Part shown: positions 48,649-57,574 of the stretch, piece by piece
Layout of the letters: each line of letters opens with the position of its first letter
How positions within the stretch are numbered: position 1 is the first letter of the stretch
NCBI GenBank assembly: GCA_031548515.1
Contig: JAVBRB010000008.1
Coordinates: 1-64,000 of the forward strand
Origin: UBA940 sp031548515
Lineage (GTDB): Bacteria > Bacteroidota > Bacteroidia > Bacteroidales > Rikenellaceae
Direction: 5' to 3'
DNA: 64,000 nucleotides
Made by a program: the position numbers and the translations under genes
Notes under the pieces: model-generated
What the model was told of the DNA's origin: nothing
Seen by the model: the letters and a program-made list of their open reading frames with translations, nothing else
Database searches by the model: none

Positions 48649-50319
48649 ATGAAAATCAGATATATATTAGCTTTACTTACTCTCGGTATTGTAAGTTGTG
48701 TCGGTCTGGAACAATACCCATCCGACAAATTTACCGATGAAACCTACTGGAAGTACGAAGAAAACGTGCGTGCCGCCCTCTACCTCGGTTACAACCAGAC
48801 CTGGTCGCACGACTACTATTTCAACAACAACCTGCTCTCCGACGAAACCTATGGCAGCCGCCATTCCAGCACGCAGGGGGATATAGCAACGGGTATAGCA
48901 ACCACATCGAACGGACGCTTCAGCTCCGAATGGGGAGACTGCTTCCGCGCTCTCCGCACCATCCACACCGTGCTCGACGCCCAGAGCCGCATAGATACCG
49001 GCGATCCTGTCTTCAAAGAACGCATGCTTGCCGAAATGCGCCTGATGCGCGCTTTCGTCTACCTGCGCCTGATAACATGGTATGGAGATGTTCCGTTCCT
49101 CACAACAAATCCGACGATCGCATCGTCGAAAACCATTCCGCGCACAGACGCAGCGACTATCCGGGAATTTATACTCCAGGAACTGGAAGACGTCTCTTCC
49201 GTACTGCCTAAGAATACCGACATCGCGGCTGCGGAAAGAGGCCGTTATACCTGCGGTACCGCAATTGCGATCAAGGCCCGCATATATCTGCTGGAAAACG
49301 ATTTTGTGAACTGTGCTAAAGAATGTGCAAAACTGATCAACACTACGGACTTCGGTACTTATGCTCTGGCAGACGATTTCCAAAAGCTGTTTCACGACCA
49401 GAGCTATGCTTACGGTCCGGAATCCATCATGACCGTTGAATATGCCACGCTCAACGGCACCGATAACGTAGTCCGCAGTTGGGGCAACGCCAACGGCTTT
49501 TTACCCCAGTCGATCGGTTCCAAAGGCGTGACGACACAGTCGCCTACCCAGGAACTGGTAGATACTTTCCGTAAACTCAACGGGAGCCTTGCCACCAGCA
49601 GCACAGATTATCTGGACCGTGACAAACGATTCTACACCACTATTGCCTACAATGGTGCTACCGTGGAAATTCCGGCAGCGAAAAATCTATCGGGACTCTC
49701 CGGTTCGGAAGGTGCCGGCAAAGGAACCTATATCTGCTACACTAAAGCGAGCGACGAAAACGGGACATCCGACAAAGCACAGCGGTATGATGCCTACAAC
49801 GGCACCCAGGATCGCACGGCCACCGGATATTATGCTTTGAAAAACTACAACGCTTCGATGACGGACCTTGGCGGCAATTCCTACAAATCCATTATGGAGA
49901 TCCGCTATGCCGATGTCCTTCTAATGTATGCCGAATCGATGTATGAAACAGGCCAGATGTCGTCTGCCGTTTGGGACCAGACCATCAGGCCGTTGCGCGA
50001 ACGTGCAGGGTTCGATGCCGCGTACTGCGCATACCCCGGGGACGGAGATCTGCGCCAAACGATCCGCGACGAACGCCGGGTGGAACTGGCCCTCGAAGGC
50101 CGCCGCGCATTCGACCTGCGCCGTTGGGCCGTACTCGCGAACTCGTCGATCAAGAATACGGGTGCTGCCGTTCTCACATCCCAGGCCACGGGTGCGCCTT
50201 TCCTCGACAGCAACGCAAAAATAGTATGCCCTAACCCGTACAATATGAAATACTGGTTTGCTATTCCCCAATCGGAACGCGATGTCAACCGCAACCTGAC
50301 TCAGAACCCGGGTTGGTAG
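48649..50319 (+). CDS. SusD-like surface glycan-binding lipoprotein
   Basis: A 556-residue lipoprotein (GIVSC, Cys17) that forms the lid over the SusC barrel. TPR-type helices appear in the N-terminal half (LMRAFVYLRLITWYGDVPFLT), and the conserved C-terminal block is present: IRDERRVELALEGRRAFDLRRWA, with the usual NRNLTQNPGW ending. It follows susC by 20 bases. Confidence 0.96.
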   Translation: MKIRYILALLTLGIVSCVGLEQYPSDKFTDETYWKYEENVRAALYLGYNQTWSHDYYFNNNLLSDETYGSRHSSTQGDIATGIATTSNGRFSSEWGDCFRALRTIHTVLDAQSRIDTGDPVFKERMLAEMRLMRAFVYLRLITWYGDVPFLTTNPTIASSKTIPRTDAATIREFILQELEDVSSVLPKNTDIAAAERGRYTCGTAIAIKARIYLLENDFVNCAKECAKLINTTDFGTYALADDFQKLFHDQSYAYGPESIMTVEYATLNGTDNVVRSWGNANGFLPQSIGSKGVTTQSPTQELVDTFRKLNGSLATSSTDYLDRDKRFYTTIAYNGATVEIPAAKNLSGLSGSEGAGKGTYICYTKASDENGTSDKAQRYDAYNGTQDRTATGYYALKNYNASMTDLGGNSYKSIMEIRYADVLLMYAESMYETGQMSSAVWDQTIRPLRERAGFDAAYCAYPGDGDLRQTIRDERRVELALEGRRAFDLRRWAVLANSSIKNTGAAVLTSQATGAPFLDSNAKIVCPNPYNMKYWFAIPQSERDVNRNLTQNPGW

Positions 50320-50365
50320 CAATATTTGATTGGTAGATAACGTTAATATACTCAAAAAAAACACT

Positions 50366-51565
50366 ATGAAAGCTATATTGAAAAAATTAACATTCCCGGT
50401 TGCCGGTTTGTTTTGCCTGGGTTTTGTCGCCTGTGACGACGATCTTCGGGAAATTAATTACAATATTCGTTCCGGCGACGAGCTTTATTCTCCTGCGAGC
50501 GGTTTTGAAGTGGATCTTGGAACAAGGGCGAACACGACATTCGAATGGGCTCCTTCCATAGCGGAAGACGGAGGGTATGTAGCATACAATGTATTGTTCG
50601 ATAAATCCGACGGGGATTTCTCGAATCCGATCGCATCCGTACCCAGCCAATTGACCGGTTCCCAGAGTCATCTGACAATGACGGCCAAAGACCTGAATAA
50701 AATTGCCCGCGCCTCCGGCCTAGACAAGGTGGAAACCGGGACGCTAAAATGGACGGTCAAAGCCTCGAAAGGTTTGTTCGGAGAAGTTTATTCCGAAGCA
50801 AACACCATAACCGTCACGACCATGAACGCGATGAATCCGCTGCCCACGGCTGTAGCTCTGGAGGGTAATGCCACCGAGGATCCTGCCGACGGGATACAAA
50901 TGGCCTTATCGGCGGGGATCGACGGGATCAAGGCCGAAGAAGGCGCTTTCGAATGCTTCGCCCGGTTCACTGCGGCGACTTTCACCATTGCCGACGACCA
51001 GGGACGCTACTATGGCCTGAATGCAAACGGCACCATTACCGATTCCGAAACTCCCATAGATAATACGATATCCGGCGGCGCAGGCATCTACTGGCTGAAA
51101 CTGGAATTCGACGGCATGATCTGGAGTGCTCAGAAAGTTTCCAAGGTCGAACTGCAGGCTTCAAGTACAGGGGCATGGGCAGGAAACTGGTGGAGCGATC
51201 TGGACTGGAAGGTAGTCTTCGCAATGACCTATGACGGTAAGGGCGTATGGGTGCTCAAAGATTACGATAACAGAATGTCCGTAGACAAGAGCGGTGCAGG
51301 CGTCGATGACCGCCACAAGTTCAAAATGACGGTCGGCGATGGATCCGTATACTATCTGTGCAACAACGGACGGTCGTTGGGCGCGTCGTATACGACGGAC
51401 TACATGAAGGTCGATATTTTTACATCTGCGAATGTAGGCAATGCCGACTGGGACAGGTCCTGGAATTTCCTGACGGCCGACAAGGGCCGTCCGTTCGACG
51501 GTTACCTCTACATGAACGGAGACAATCCGGCCGGAACCTGGTGGCATGAATACAAATTCAAATAA
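50366..51565 (+). CDS. SusE-like surface glycan-binding lipoprotein
   Basis: A 399-residue lipoprotein. FVACDDD has acidic residues right after the lipid-bearing Cys, a surface-export signal. Residues about 20-140 form an immunoglobulin-like SusE N-terminal domain (FEVDLGTRANTTFEWAPS). One copy follows of a module that also occurs three times in the SusF-like protein: EEGAFECFARF... DDQGRYYGLN ... IYWLKLEFDGMIWSAQKVSKVEL. It is likely to bind the target glycan on the cell surface. ATG 50366 is preferred over 50330 because it starts the signal peptide. Confidence 0.85.
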   Translation: MKAILKKLTFPVAGLFCLGFVACDDDLREINYNIRSGDELYSPASGFEVDLGTRANTTFEWAPSIAEDGGYVAYNVLFDKSDGDFSNPIASVPSQLTGSQSHLTMTAKDLNKIARASGLDKVETGTLKWTVKASKGLFGEVYSEANTITVTTMNAMNPLPTAVALEGNATEDPADGIQMALSAGIDGIKAEEGAFECFARFTAATFTIADDQGRYYGLNANGTITDSETPIDNTISGGAGIYWLKLEFDGMIWSAQKVSKVELQASSTGAWAGNWWSDLDWKVVFAMTYDGKGVWVLKDYDNRMSVDKSGAGVDDRHKFKMTVGDGSVYYLCNNGRSLGASYTTDYMKVDIFTSANVGNADWDRSWNFLTADKGRPFDGYLYMNGDNPAGTWWHEYKFK

Positions 51566-51575
51566 TCCGAGAGCA

Positions 51576-51615
51576 GGATACTCTTTCCGCGCTGTAAGTT
51601 GCGGAAAGAGTATCC
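51576..51615 (+). other. Intercistronic hairpin between susE-like and GH76 genes
   Basis: GGATACTCTTTCCGC (51576-51590) is an exact inverse of 51601-51615, with a 10-base loop and no T-tract. It may set transcript levels or stability between the two halves of the PUL. Confidence 0.75.
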
Positions 51616-51662
51616 GAAAACCGGTTAACTCCAACCTCAAAATTAACTGAATCCGAAAAACT

Positions 51663-52931
51663 ATGAAAAATACACTTGTAAAAGGAGCTATCATTCCCTT
51701 TATCGCGGTGGCAGCCATCTCTGTTTCCTGCATGAGCGAGAAGGATTATGAAAAGAAAACAACTCCGCCCGTTTCTAAAGGAGTGACTTCATATGCTTCC
51801 TATGATATCGACTGGGGCGAAGCCGCCGATTCGGTATCGACAGCCTTTATCGATCGGTTCTACTGCAGTACTAACGGCCAAAGAAACTACGGCGTATTTA
51901 CTTACAAGGACCATGGCGGAACAGACGGTTCGAACTTCAACTGCTACTGGCAGCAGGCCCATGCCATGGCTGCCATGGTCGACTATTACAACCGCATTAA
52001 GGCGAGCGATCCCGCCGAGGAAACCCGTATCAAAGAATATTTCGAACTCTGGTACAACAGAAAGGGAAACAATTACGAAGGCAACGCCAGTTACCGCGGC
52101 TCGACGGGATTCGGCAACGATTTCACGGACGATACCTGCTGGATCATCATCACGCTGCTCCAAATGCATGAGGCTACCGGAATACAAAAATATTTTGACG
52201 CGGCCAAAACCACCTGGAACGAATGTGTCGTGCCCCGCTTCGACGTAACCGAGTCGGGTTGGCTGCCATGGAAATGGACGAGCCTCGGCCCGAACGAATG
52301 TACCAACGGCCCCGGCGCCATTATCGCAGCCATGCTTGCCGGCTATGCAAAGGAGGCCGGTGACACGGACGCTTTCGAAACATATCTGGACCAGGCATAC
52401 ACCTGTTTCGACCAGAACCTGGCTGTGATGGCCGCGGACGGCACGCTGGGCAGCACCCCTCTGAGCTATACGCAGGGTACCTGCATGGAAGCCGGCCGCC
52501 TGATATGGAAACTGACCGGCGACGCAGGATATCTGCGCAAGGCTATCCTGGCGGCACGAGGCCAAATGGCCTCCAGCAGAATGAACGAGGTCTATAATAA
52601 GGAAACTGTCATGCGCGACGAAGGAACTGACGAAAACAACTCGATTTTCCATGCCGTCCTCATGCACTGGGCAGCGCGCATGGTTCTCGACAAGCAGATA
52701 GACTCTTTCGACAGCAAAATCCGTAAGGAACTGTATGTGTACATCCTCCGCCATGCTTCCTACTATTGGACGCTGGGTATCGACAAATCGGAACACGGCT
52801 GGCCGAATTCCTATTTCGGAGTGAAATGCCACAAGGCCCGCGAAGCCGGCACAGGCGGTTCCCTGGGCGCATACAGCAGCGCCGCTCAAACCATAGAATC
52901 GATGTATATGGTTAAGGACCTCAAGTTCTAA
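51663..52931 (+). CDS. GH76 endo-alpha-1,6-mannanase lipoprotein
   Basis: A 422-residue enzyme that would cut the alpha-1,6-mannan backbone internally. Lipobox ISVSC (Cys23) followed by acidic residues suggests a surface location. The paired catalytic aspartates are Asp156-Asp157 in NDFTDDTCW, and the conserved NCYWQQAHAM, CTNGPGA and YTQGTCMEAG blocks fit an (alpha/alpha)6 GH76 fold. It lies between the SusE- and SusF-like genes, so endo-cleavage is coupled to capture. Confidence 0.92.
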   Translation: MKNTLVKGAIIPFIAVAAISVSCMSEKDYEKKTTPPVSKGVTSYASYDIDWGEAADSVSTAFIDRFYCSTNGQRNYGVFTYKDHGGTDGSNFNCYWQQAHAMAAMVDYYNRIKASDPAEETRIKEYFELWYNRKGNNYEGNASYRGSTGFGNDFTDDTCWIIITLLQMHEATGIQKYFDAAKTTWNECVVPRFDVTESGWLPWKWTSLGPNECTNGPGAIIAAMLAGYAKEAGDTDAFETYLDQAYTCFDQNLAVMAADGTLGSTPLSYTQGTCMEAGRLIWKLTGDAGYLRKAILAARGQMASSRMNEVYNKETVMRDEGTDENNSIFHAVLMHWAARMVLDKQIDSFDSKIRKELYVYILRHASYYWTLGIDKSEHGWPNSYFGVKCHKAREAGTGGSLGAYSSAAQTIESMYMVKDLKF

Positions 52932-52949
52932 TTTAACGGAAAAACTACT

Positions 52950-55571
52950 ATGAAGAAGATTATTATATTGTTATCGTTCGCCGCCATGGCTTTAGGGTTT
53001 CATGCGTGCGCCGAAGATGAAACGAACTCGGACGTTATACCCGCGGATCAGTTGTATCTGCCGCGCAATGACTATCCTGTCGACACAAGCAAAGGACAGG
53101 CCGTGAAGTTCGAGTGGAAAACGTCCAAGACCGGAAACAATTCGTCTGTCAAATATGAATTGCTGTTCGATATAGGGAACGGAAATTTCTCGGAACCGGT
53201 TTACATCATACCGAGTTCCAACAATGGGTACAGCCCTGAAGCCGAGATTTCCGCTGCAACCTTGAAAACCATCATATCACGTATCGCTAGCCGTACAGGA
53301 GCCAACACTGGTGATATAATCACTATCAGGTGGACAGTACGCGCCCTTAGCGGTACCGCTTCCGCCGTGTATTCCGGAACGAACGGCATCCGCACATTGC
53401 AGGCCCTTGTTCCCAATCCGACGCCGAACACGGTAGCCATGGAGGGAAGCAGCACTGAAAACCAGGAGAGCATCTCGCTTTTCGCTGCAAACGTGCTGCA
53501 CACCGCAAAAGGCACATACAGGGACGAACGCCAGGAAGGAGCATTCGAGTGCTATACGCAATTGGCGGAAGGGGAATTCAATATCGTGGACGATTACGGC
53601 CGTTACTACTATCTTGGAGAATCGAACACGATTTACAAATCGGATGTCGAAACAGAACCCACGCCCACAACCATCGCGGGCACGGATGCCGGCATTTACT
53701 GGGTATACATGAATTTCAACTCTATGACCTACAAACTGCAGAAGATCGCGAAAGTTGAATTCTATCTTGCGAATGGCGAAAGCAAAAAGAATCTCTCGTA
53801 TGAAGGCGGCGGAATTTGGGCAGTTGAGGACTACGCATGGAATTACAAAACCGGAGGCACTTCGGATTCCCGCCATAAATTCATCTGTACATTTGCCGAC
53901 AATTCCACAGAATACTGGGGCCACTACGAAGACGACTGCCGCAGTTCCGCGACTCCCGAAACGGAAAAGCCCGCTTTGTTCTACAACATTTTCCGCCACG
54001 CCACCTCTGTCGGCTCGTGGGACAACACATGGAAGGTCAACGAAAACGTAAAAGAAGGCTTTGGAATGAATGCCGCGTTCCGTCTGCACATGAACAATAC
54101 GGACGCTTCACTCTTCCTTCTCGAACGCTCGTTCGTTCTTGTCGGCGACGCCCTTCCCACATCGGTAAGCATGCAGGGTGCAGCTGCAGAAGGCACGACA
54201 GCGCTTTCGGCGGCGAGCATACTCCAGACTGCAAAAGGTACGTATACCGACCAGCGCCAAACCGGTGCATTCGAATGCTATACCAAACTGGTCGCAGGCC
54301 AGTTCACCATTACCGACAACTACAACCGCTACGTTTCTTTAGGGAGCGGCGGTACATTTACCACATCCGGCACATCGGTTTCCAACACGGTATCGGATGC
54401 AGGCGTGTACTGGATATGCCTGGACTTCGTCTCGAAGACCTATACTATGAAAAAGATCTCGAAAGTGGAATTATGGCTTGTCAACCCGGGTACTAAAACC
54501 GAGCTTACCTATAAAAACAACGGTATCTGGAGTATCGAGGACCTTGCATGGAACTACAAAACCGGAGGCACTTCGGATTCCCGCCATAAATTCATCTGCA
54601 CTTTTGCAGACAGTTCGGTAGAGTACTGGGGCCACTACGAAGACGACTGCCGTCATGCCGCAGACGCAACAAAACCCGCGTTATTCTACAACATTTTCCG
54701 ACACACAACCTCAGTCGGACAGTGGGACAACACATGGAAAGTCAATGAAAGCGCAAACGAAGGTTTTGGAATGCTCGCGACGTTCACTCTCAACATGAAC
54801 AATACGGCAGCCACGCTCTACCTTCTCCAACGTTCTTTCAGGTTCAGCGGAACGCTGCCTGCATCAGTAACCATACAAGGTAGCGCTGCAACTGAAAACG
54901 GGAACAATGTATCACTCTTCGCCGCGAGTCTGCTTCATACATCGACAGCGAATGTAACTTCGGATGACCGTGAAAGCGGTGCGTTCGAATGCTACACAAG
55001 ACTAACCGCAGGCAATATTACTATTACAGACAATGAGAGCCGTTACGTATCCCTTGTATCCGGAGGCAGCATGACGTTCTCAGGAACGGCCGTATCGAAT
55101 ACAGTAGCAGCAGGTATATATCGAATATACCTGAACTTCAACTCCATGACATGGACAATGAAAGAAATCACGAAAGTCCAGGTATGGAACGGCCCCTGGT
55201 TCGGCGGTGGCGGGACACAAGACCTGACATATCAGGGTAACGGCGTATGGAAGGTCAGCGATTACGCATGGAACATAGGTAACGCGAGTCAGAAAGACAG
55301 CCGGTATAATTTCAGGGCCACTTATGCAGATGCCACAGTGGAACGTTGGGCTTACCGCATAGATGACTGCAATGAACATAATAATATCGCCGGCACACCT
55401 CTGTTCTACAATGTTTTCAGGTTCGACGACTCAAAGATGAGCAACAACTGGAACCACTCGTGGAAAACCGTGGGCGATAACGAAGGTTATAACCAAAAAG
55501 CGACATTCACGATTTATATGAACAACACCCAGGATGCGGCCTGTACCCACACCCGCTCTTTCAGTAATTAA
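52950..55571 (+). CDS. SusF-like surface glycan-binding lipoprotein with three repeated modules
   Basis: An 873-residue lipoprotein (HACAEDE, acidic after Cys20, surface signal). An N-terminal SusE-type domain (about 25-150) is followed by three modules of about 220 residues, each with QxGAFECYT/ESGAFECYT, a GRYYYLG/NRYVSLG/SRYVSLV turn, IYW or YWICLDF...KKISKVE, and NTWKVNE/NHSWKT near the end. Modules 1 and 2 share a 53-base stretch with one mismatch (53835-53887 and 54546-54598), a sign of recent duplication or conversion. Likely multivalent glycan binding. Confidence 0.83.
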   Translation: MKKIIILLSFAAMALGFHACAEDETNSDVIPADQLYLPRNDYPVDTSKGQAVKFEWKTSKTGNNSSVKYELLFDIGNGNFSEPVYIIPSSNNGYSPEAEISAATLKTIISRIASRTGANTGDIITIRWTVRALSGTASAVYSGTNGIRTLQALVPNPTPNTVAMEGSSTENQESISLFAANVLHTAKGTYRDERQEGAFECYTQLAEGEFNIVDDYGRYYYLGESNTIYKSDVETEPTPTTIAGTDAGIYWVYMNFNSMTYKLQKIAKVEFYLANGESKKNLSYEGGGIWAVEDYAWNYKTGGTSDSRHKFICTFADNSTEYWGHYEDDCRSSATPETEKPALFYNIFRHATSVGSWDNTWKVNENVKEGFGMNAAFRLHMNNTDASLFLLERSFVLVGDALPTSVSMQGAAAEGTTALSAASILQTAKGTYTDQRQTGAFECYTKLVAGQFTITDNYNRYVSLGSGGTFTTSGTSVSNTVSDAGVYWICLDFVSKTYTMKKISKVELWLVNPGTKTELTYKNNGIWSIEDLAWNYKTGGTSDSRHKFICTFADSSVEYWGHYEDDCRHAADATKPALFYNIFRHTTSVGQWDNTWKVNESANEGFGMLATFTLNMNNTAATLYLLQRSFRFSGTLPASVTIQGSAATENGNNVSLFAASLLHTSTANVTSDDRESGAFECYTRLTAGNITITDNESRYVSLVSGGSMTFSGTAVSNTVAAGIYRIYLNFNSMTWTMKEITKVQVWNGPWFGGGGTQDLTYQGNGVWKVSDYAWNIGNASQKDSRYNFRATYADATVERWAYRIDDCNEHNNIAGTPLFYNVFRFDDSKMSNNWNHSWKTVGDNEGYNQKATFTIYMNNTQDAACTHTRSFSN

Positions 55572-55607
55572 GTTCTAAGATTAATCTAAAACATTAAACA
55601 TGTTTTC

Positions 55608-55638
55608 GCTGCGGGCCGGCCTGAGGCCGGTCCGCAGC
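55608..55638 (+). other. Intercistronic GC-rich hairpin between susF-like and GH125 genes
   Basis: A 15-base stem (55608-55622 with 55624-55638, one G-T pair) has nearly no loop and lacks a following T-tract, so it is not a classical terminator. The rest of the 256-base gap shows no gene. Confidence 0.7.
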
Positions 55639-55827
55639 AAAAACAAACAACACATGACCGGAACAAACCAACCGGCGCAAAACAATTTAGAAAAGAGAAG
55701 AATAGAGGTATTTAAAGAATTTTTAATGGTATATTTGTCCTGCCGATACCAGCCGGTCTCCCGGAACAATGCCGGAAACGGCATCCCAAACTGAAAATAA
55801 AGTGAAAAACAACATACAATCTTTGAC

Positions 55828-57327
55828 ATGAAAACACAACTGATTATTGCCGCCGGATTTATGCTGGTCTGTTCAGCTACGGGGGCAAGCGCAGCCACAT
55901 CGGATTCTCACAGGGCTGGAATGCCGTCAGCGAGCATTCCCGAGGCTGTCGCTGATGCCGTAAGGCCGACCGGCAACTACAAAGTCACCAACCGTCCGCC
56001 TGCAGCCGACCGGTTGTTCGTTTCGAAGGCCGTCGAGAAGGAGATCGCCCGGGTCAAGAAAACACTGAAAAACCAGAAACTCGTGTGGATGTTCGAGAAC
56101 TGTTTCCCCAATACACTCGACACTACAGTACGATACCGCAGAACCGATGGAAAAGATGACACCCTTGTCTACACGGGCGACATCCATGCCATGTGGCTCC
56201 GCGACTCCGGCGCACAGGTATGGCCTTACGTCCAACTGGCCAACAGCGACAAGGAACTCAAGGCGATGATCGCCGGAACCATTATGCGGCAGTTCAAATG
56301 CATCAATATCGACCCTTATGCCAATGCGTTCCTGGATCCGCACGATCCGAATCCCGACCATCAGTGGATGAGCGACATAACCGACATGAAGCTCGAACTT
56401 CACGAACGCAAATGGGAAATAGATTCGCTGTGCTATCCCATCCGCCTGGCATACCACTACTGGAAAACGACCGGCGACGCTTCGATCTTCGACTCCGAAT
56501 GGCTTCAGGCCATAACCAACATTCTCAAGACATTCCATGAACAGCAGCGTAAGGATGGCGTAGGACCATATACATTTATGCGCGAAACTACTCGCCAGCT
56601 CGACACCATGTGCAACGGCGGCAAGGGCAATCCTGTGAATCCGGTGGGGCTGATCGCTTCGGCTTTCCGCCCTTCAGACGACGCGACGACATTCCTGTTC
56701 CTCGTTCCGTCGAACTTTTTCGCCGTGACCTCGCTCCGCAAGGCGGCAGAAATCCTGACCGCTGTGAACAAACGCACGGACCTTGCACAGCAATGCACCG
56801 ACCTGGCAGCAGAAGTCGAAGATGCGCTGGCAAAATACGCGACCTACGAACACCCGAAATACGGCACGATATACTCGTTCGAGGTGGACGGTTTCGGCAA
56901 CCGCTTCCTGATGGACGACGCCAACGTTCCGAGCCTTCTGGCAATGCCTTACCTCGGTGACATGGACGTCAACTGCCCTGTCTATCAGAACACCCGCGCA
57001 TTCGTGTGGAGCGAGGATAATCCCTATTTCTTCCGCGGGACTGCAGGCGAAGGCATCGGCGGCCCGCACGTAGGATACGATATGGCATGGCCCATGAGCA
57101 TCATGATGAAGGCTTTCACCAGCCAGGACGACGCCGAGATCAAGTGGTGTGTAGAGATGCTGTTGAAAACCGATGCTGAAACCGGATTCATACACGAATC
57201 CTTCAACGTAAACGATCCTAACAATTTCACCCGCGAGTGGTTCGCATGGCAGAATACTCTGTTCGGGGAACTGATACTGAAGTTGGTAAACGAAGGCAAG
57301 ACAGACCTGCTGAACTCGATTCAGTAA
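55828..57327 (+). CDS. GH125 exo-alpha-1,6-mannosidase
   Basis: A 499-residue glycosidase. A Sec signal peptide ends near ATGASA, without a lipobox at a valid position, which points to the periplasm. Family signatures: WMFENCFPNTLDTTV, DIHAMWLRDSGAQVWPY, LDPHDPNPDHQWMSDITDMK, SAFRPSDDATTFLFLVPSNFFA and the C-terminal FTREWFAWQNTLFGELI. It would remove single mannoses from the oligosaccharides imported by SusC after GH76 action. It ends the PUL before a terminator. Confidence 0.94.
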   Translation: MKTQLIIAAGFMLVCSATGASAATSDSHRAGMPSASIPEAVADAVRPTGNYKVTNRPPAADRLFVSKAVEKEIARVKKTLKNQKLVWMFENCFPNTLDTTVRYRRTDGKDDTLVYTGDIHAMWLRDSGAQVWPYVQLANSDKELKAMIAGTIMRQFKCINIDPYANAFLDPHDPNPDHQWMSDITDMKLELHERKWEIDSLCYPIRLAYHYWKTTGDASIFDSEWLQAITNILKTFHEQQRKDGVGPYTFMRETTRQLDTMCNGGKGNPVNPVGLIASAFRPSDDATTFLFLVPSNFFAVTSLRKAAEILTAVNKRTDLAQQCTDLAAEVEDALAKYATYEHPKYGTIYSFEVDGFGNRFLMDDANVPSLLAMPYLGDMDVNCPVYQNTRAFVWSEDNPYFFRGTAGEGIGGPHVGYDMAWPMSIMMKAFTSQDDAEIKWCVEMLLKTDAETGFIHESFNVNDPNNFTREWFAWQNTLFGELILKLVNEGKTDLLNSIQ

Positions 57328-57344
57328 GCTGAGTTTACCTGTAG

Positions 57345-57387
57345 AAAGGACCCGTCATACAGCGGGAGGCAGTATGCGGGTCCTTTT
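57345..57387 (+). terminator. Terminator of the mannan PUL
   Basis: AAAGGACCCG (57345-57354) pairs with CGGGTCCTTT (57377-57386) followed by T, 18 bases after the GH125 stop. Confidence 0.92.
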
Positions 57388-57505
57388 TCGAGACAAACAT
57401 GGCAATCAACTTACATAAACATGGCAAAAACCATGTCATTACGAATCTATCGGCTCCCCAGGGTCATGGCTTGGGTTAGTCGGTAAAAATGATCCGTATG
57501 AGAAG
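57388..57505 (+). other. Leader-like segment between two terminators, upstream of GH32
   Basis: Contains a 26-codon open frame (57399-57479, MAINLHKHGKNHVITNLSAP..., five His), a CATGG/CCATG mini-hairpin (57422-57437) and a twice-repeated ATGGCAA. A hairpin with a T-tract follows at once. It may be a leader, a small RNA, or chance; no start signal beyond the ATG is seen. Confidence 0.3.
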
Positions 57506-57543
57506 GAAAGGCCGCGCGTTTTTGCGCCGCCTTTCATTTTTTT
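57506..57543 (+). terminator. Terminator-like hairpin directly upstream of GH32
   Basis: GAAAGGC/GCCTTTC and GCGC/GCGC arms separated by a C-C mismatch (57506-57535) precede seven T (57537-57543), 31 bases before the GH32 start. It could be an attenuator or a second terminator. Confidence 0.7.
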
Positions 57544-57574
57544 ACCTATCTTGATAGCCTAAATTATTAAGACT

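Noticed and set aside
51789..52889. Minus-strand open frame of 366 codons inside the GH76 gene
   Set aside because: Antisense shadow without family similarity.
53460..55400. Repeats in the SusF-like gene considered as a CRISPR or insertion element
   Set aside because: They are in frame, about 700 bases apart, and encode protein modules.
55608..55638. GC-rich hairpin as a terminator before GH125
   Set aside because: No T-tract on either strand after the stem and almost no loop; kept only as an intercistronic hairpin.
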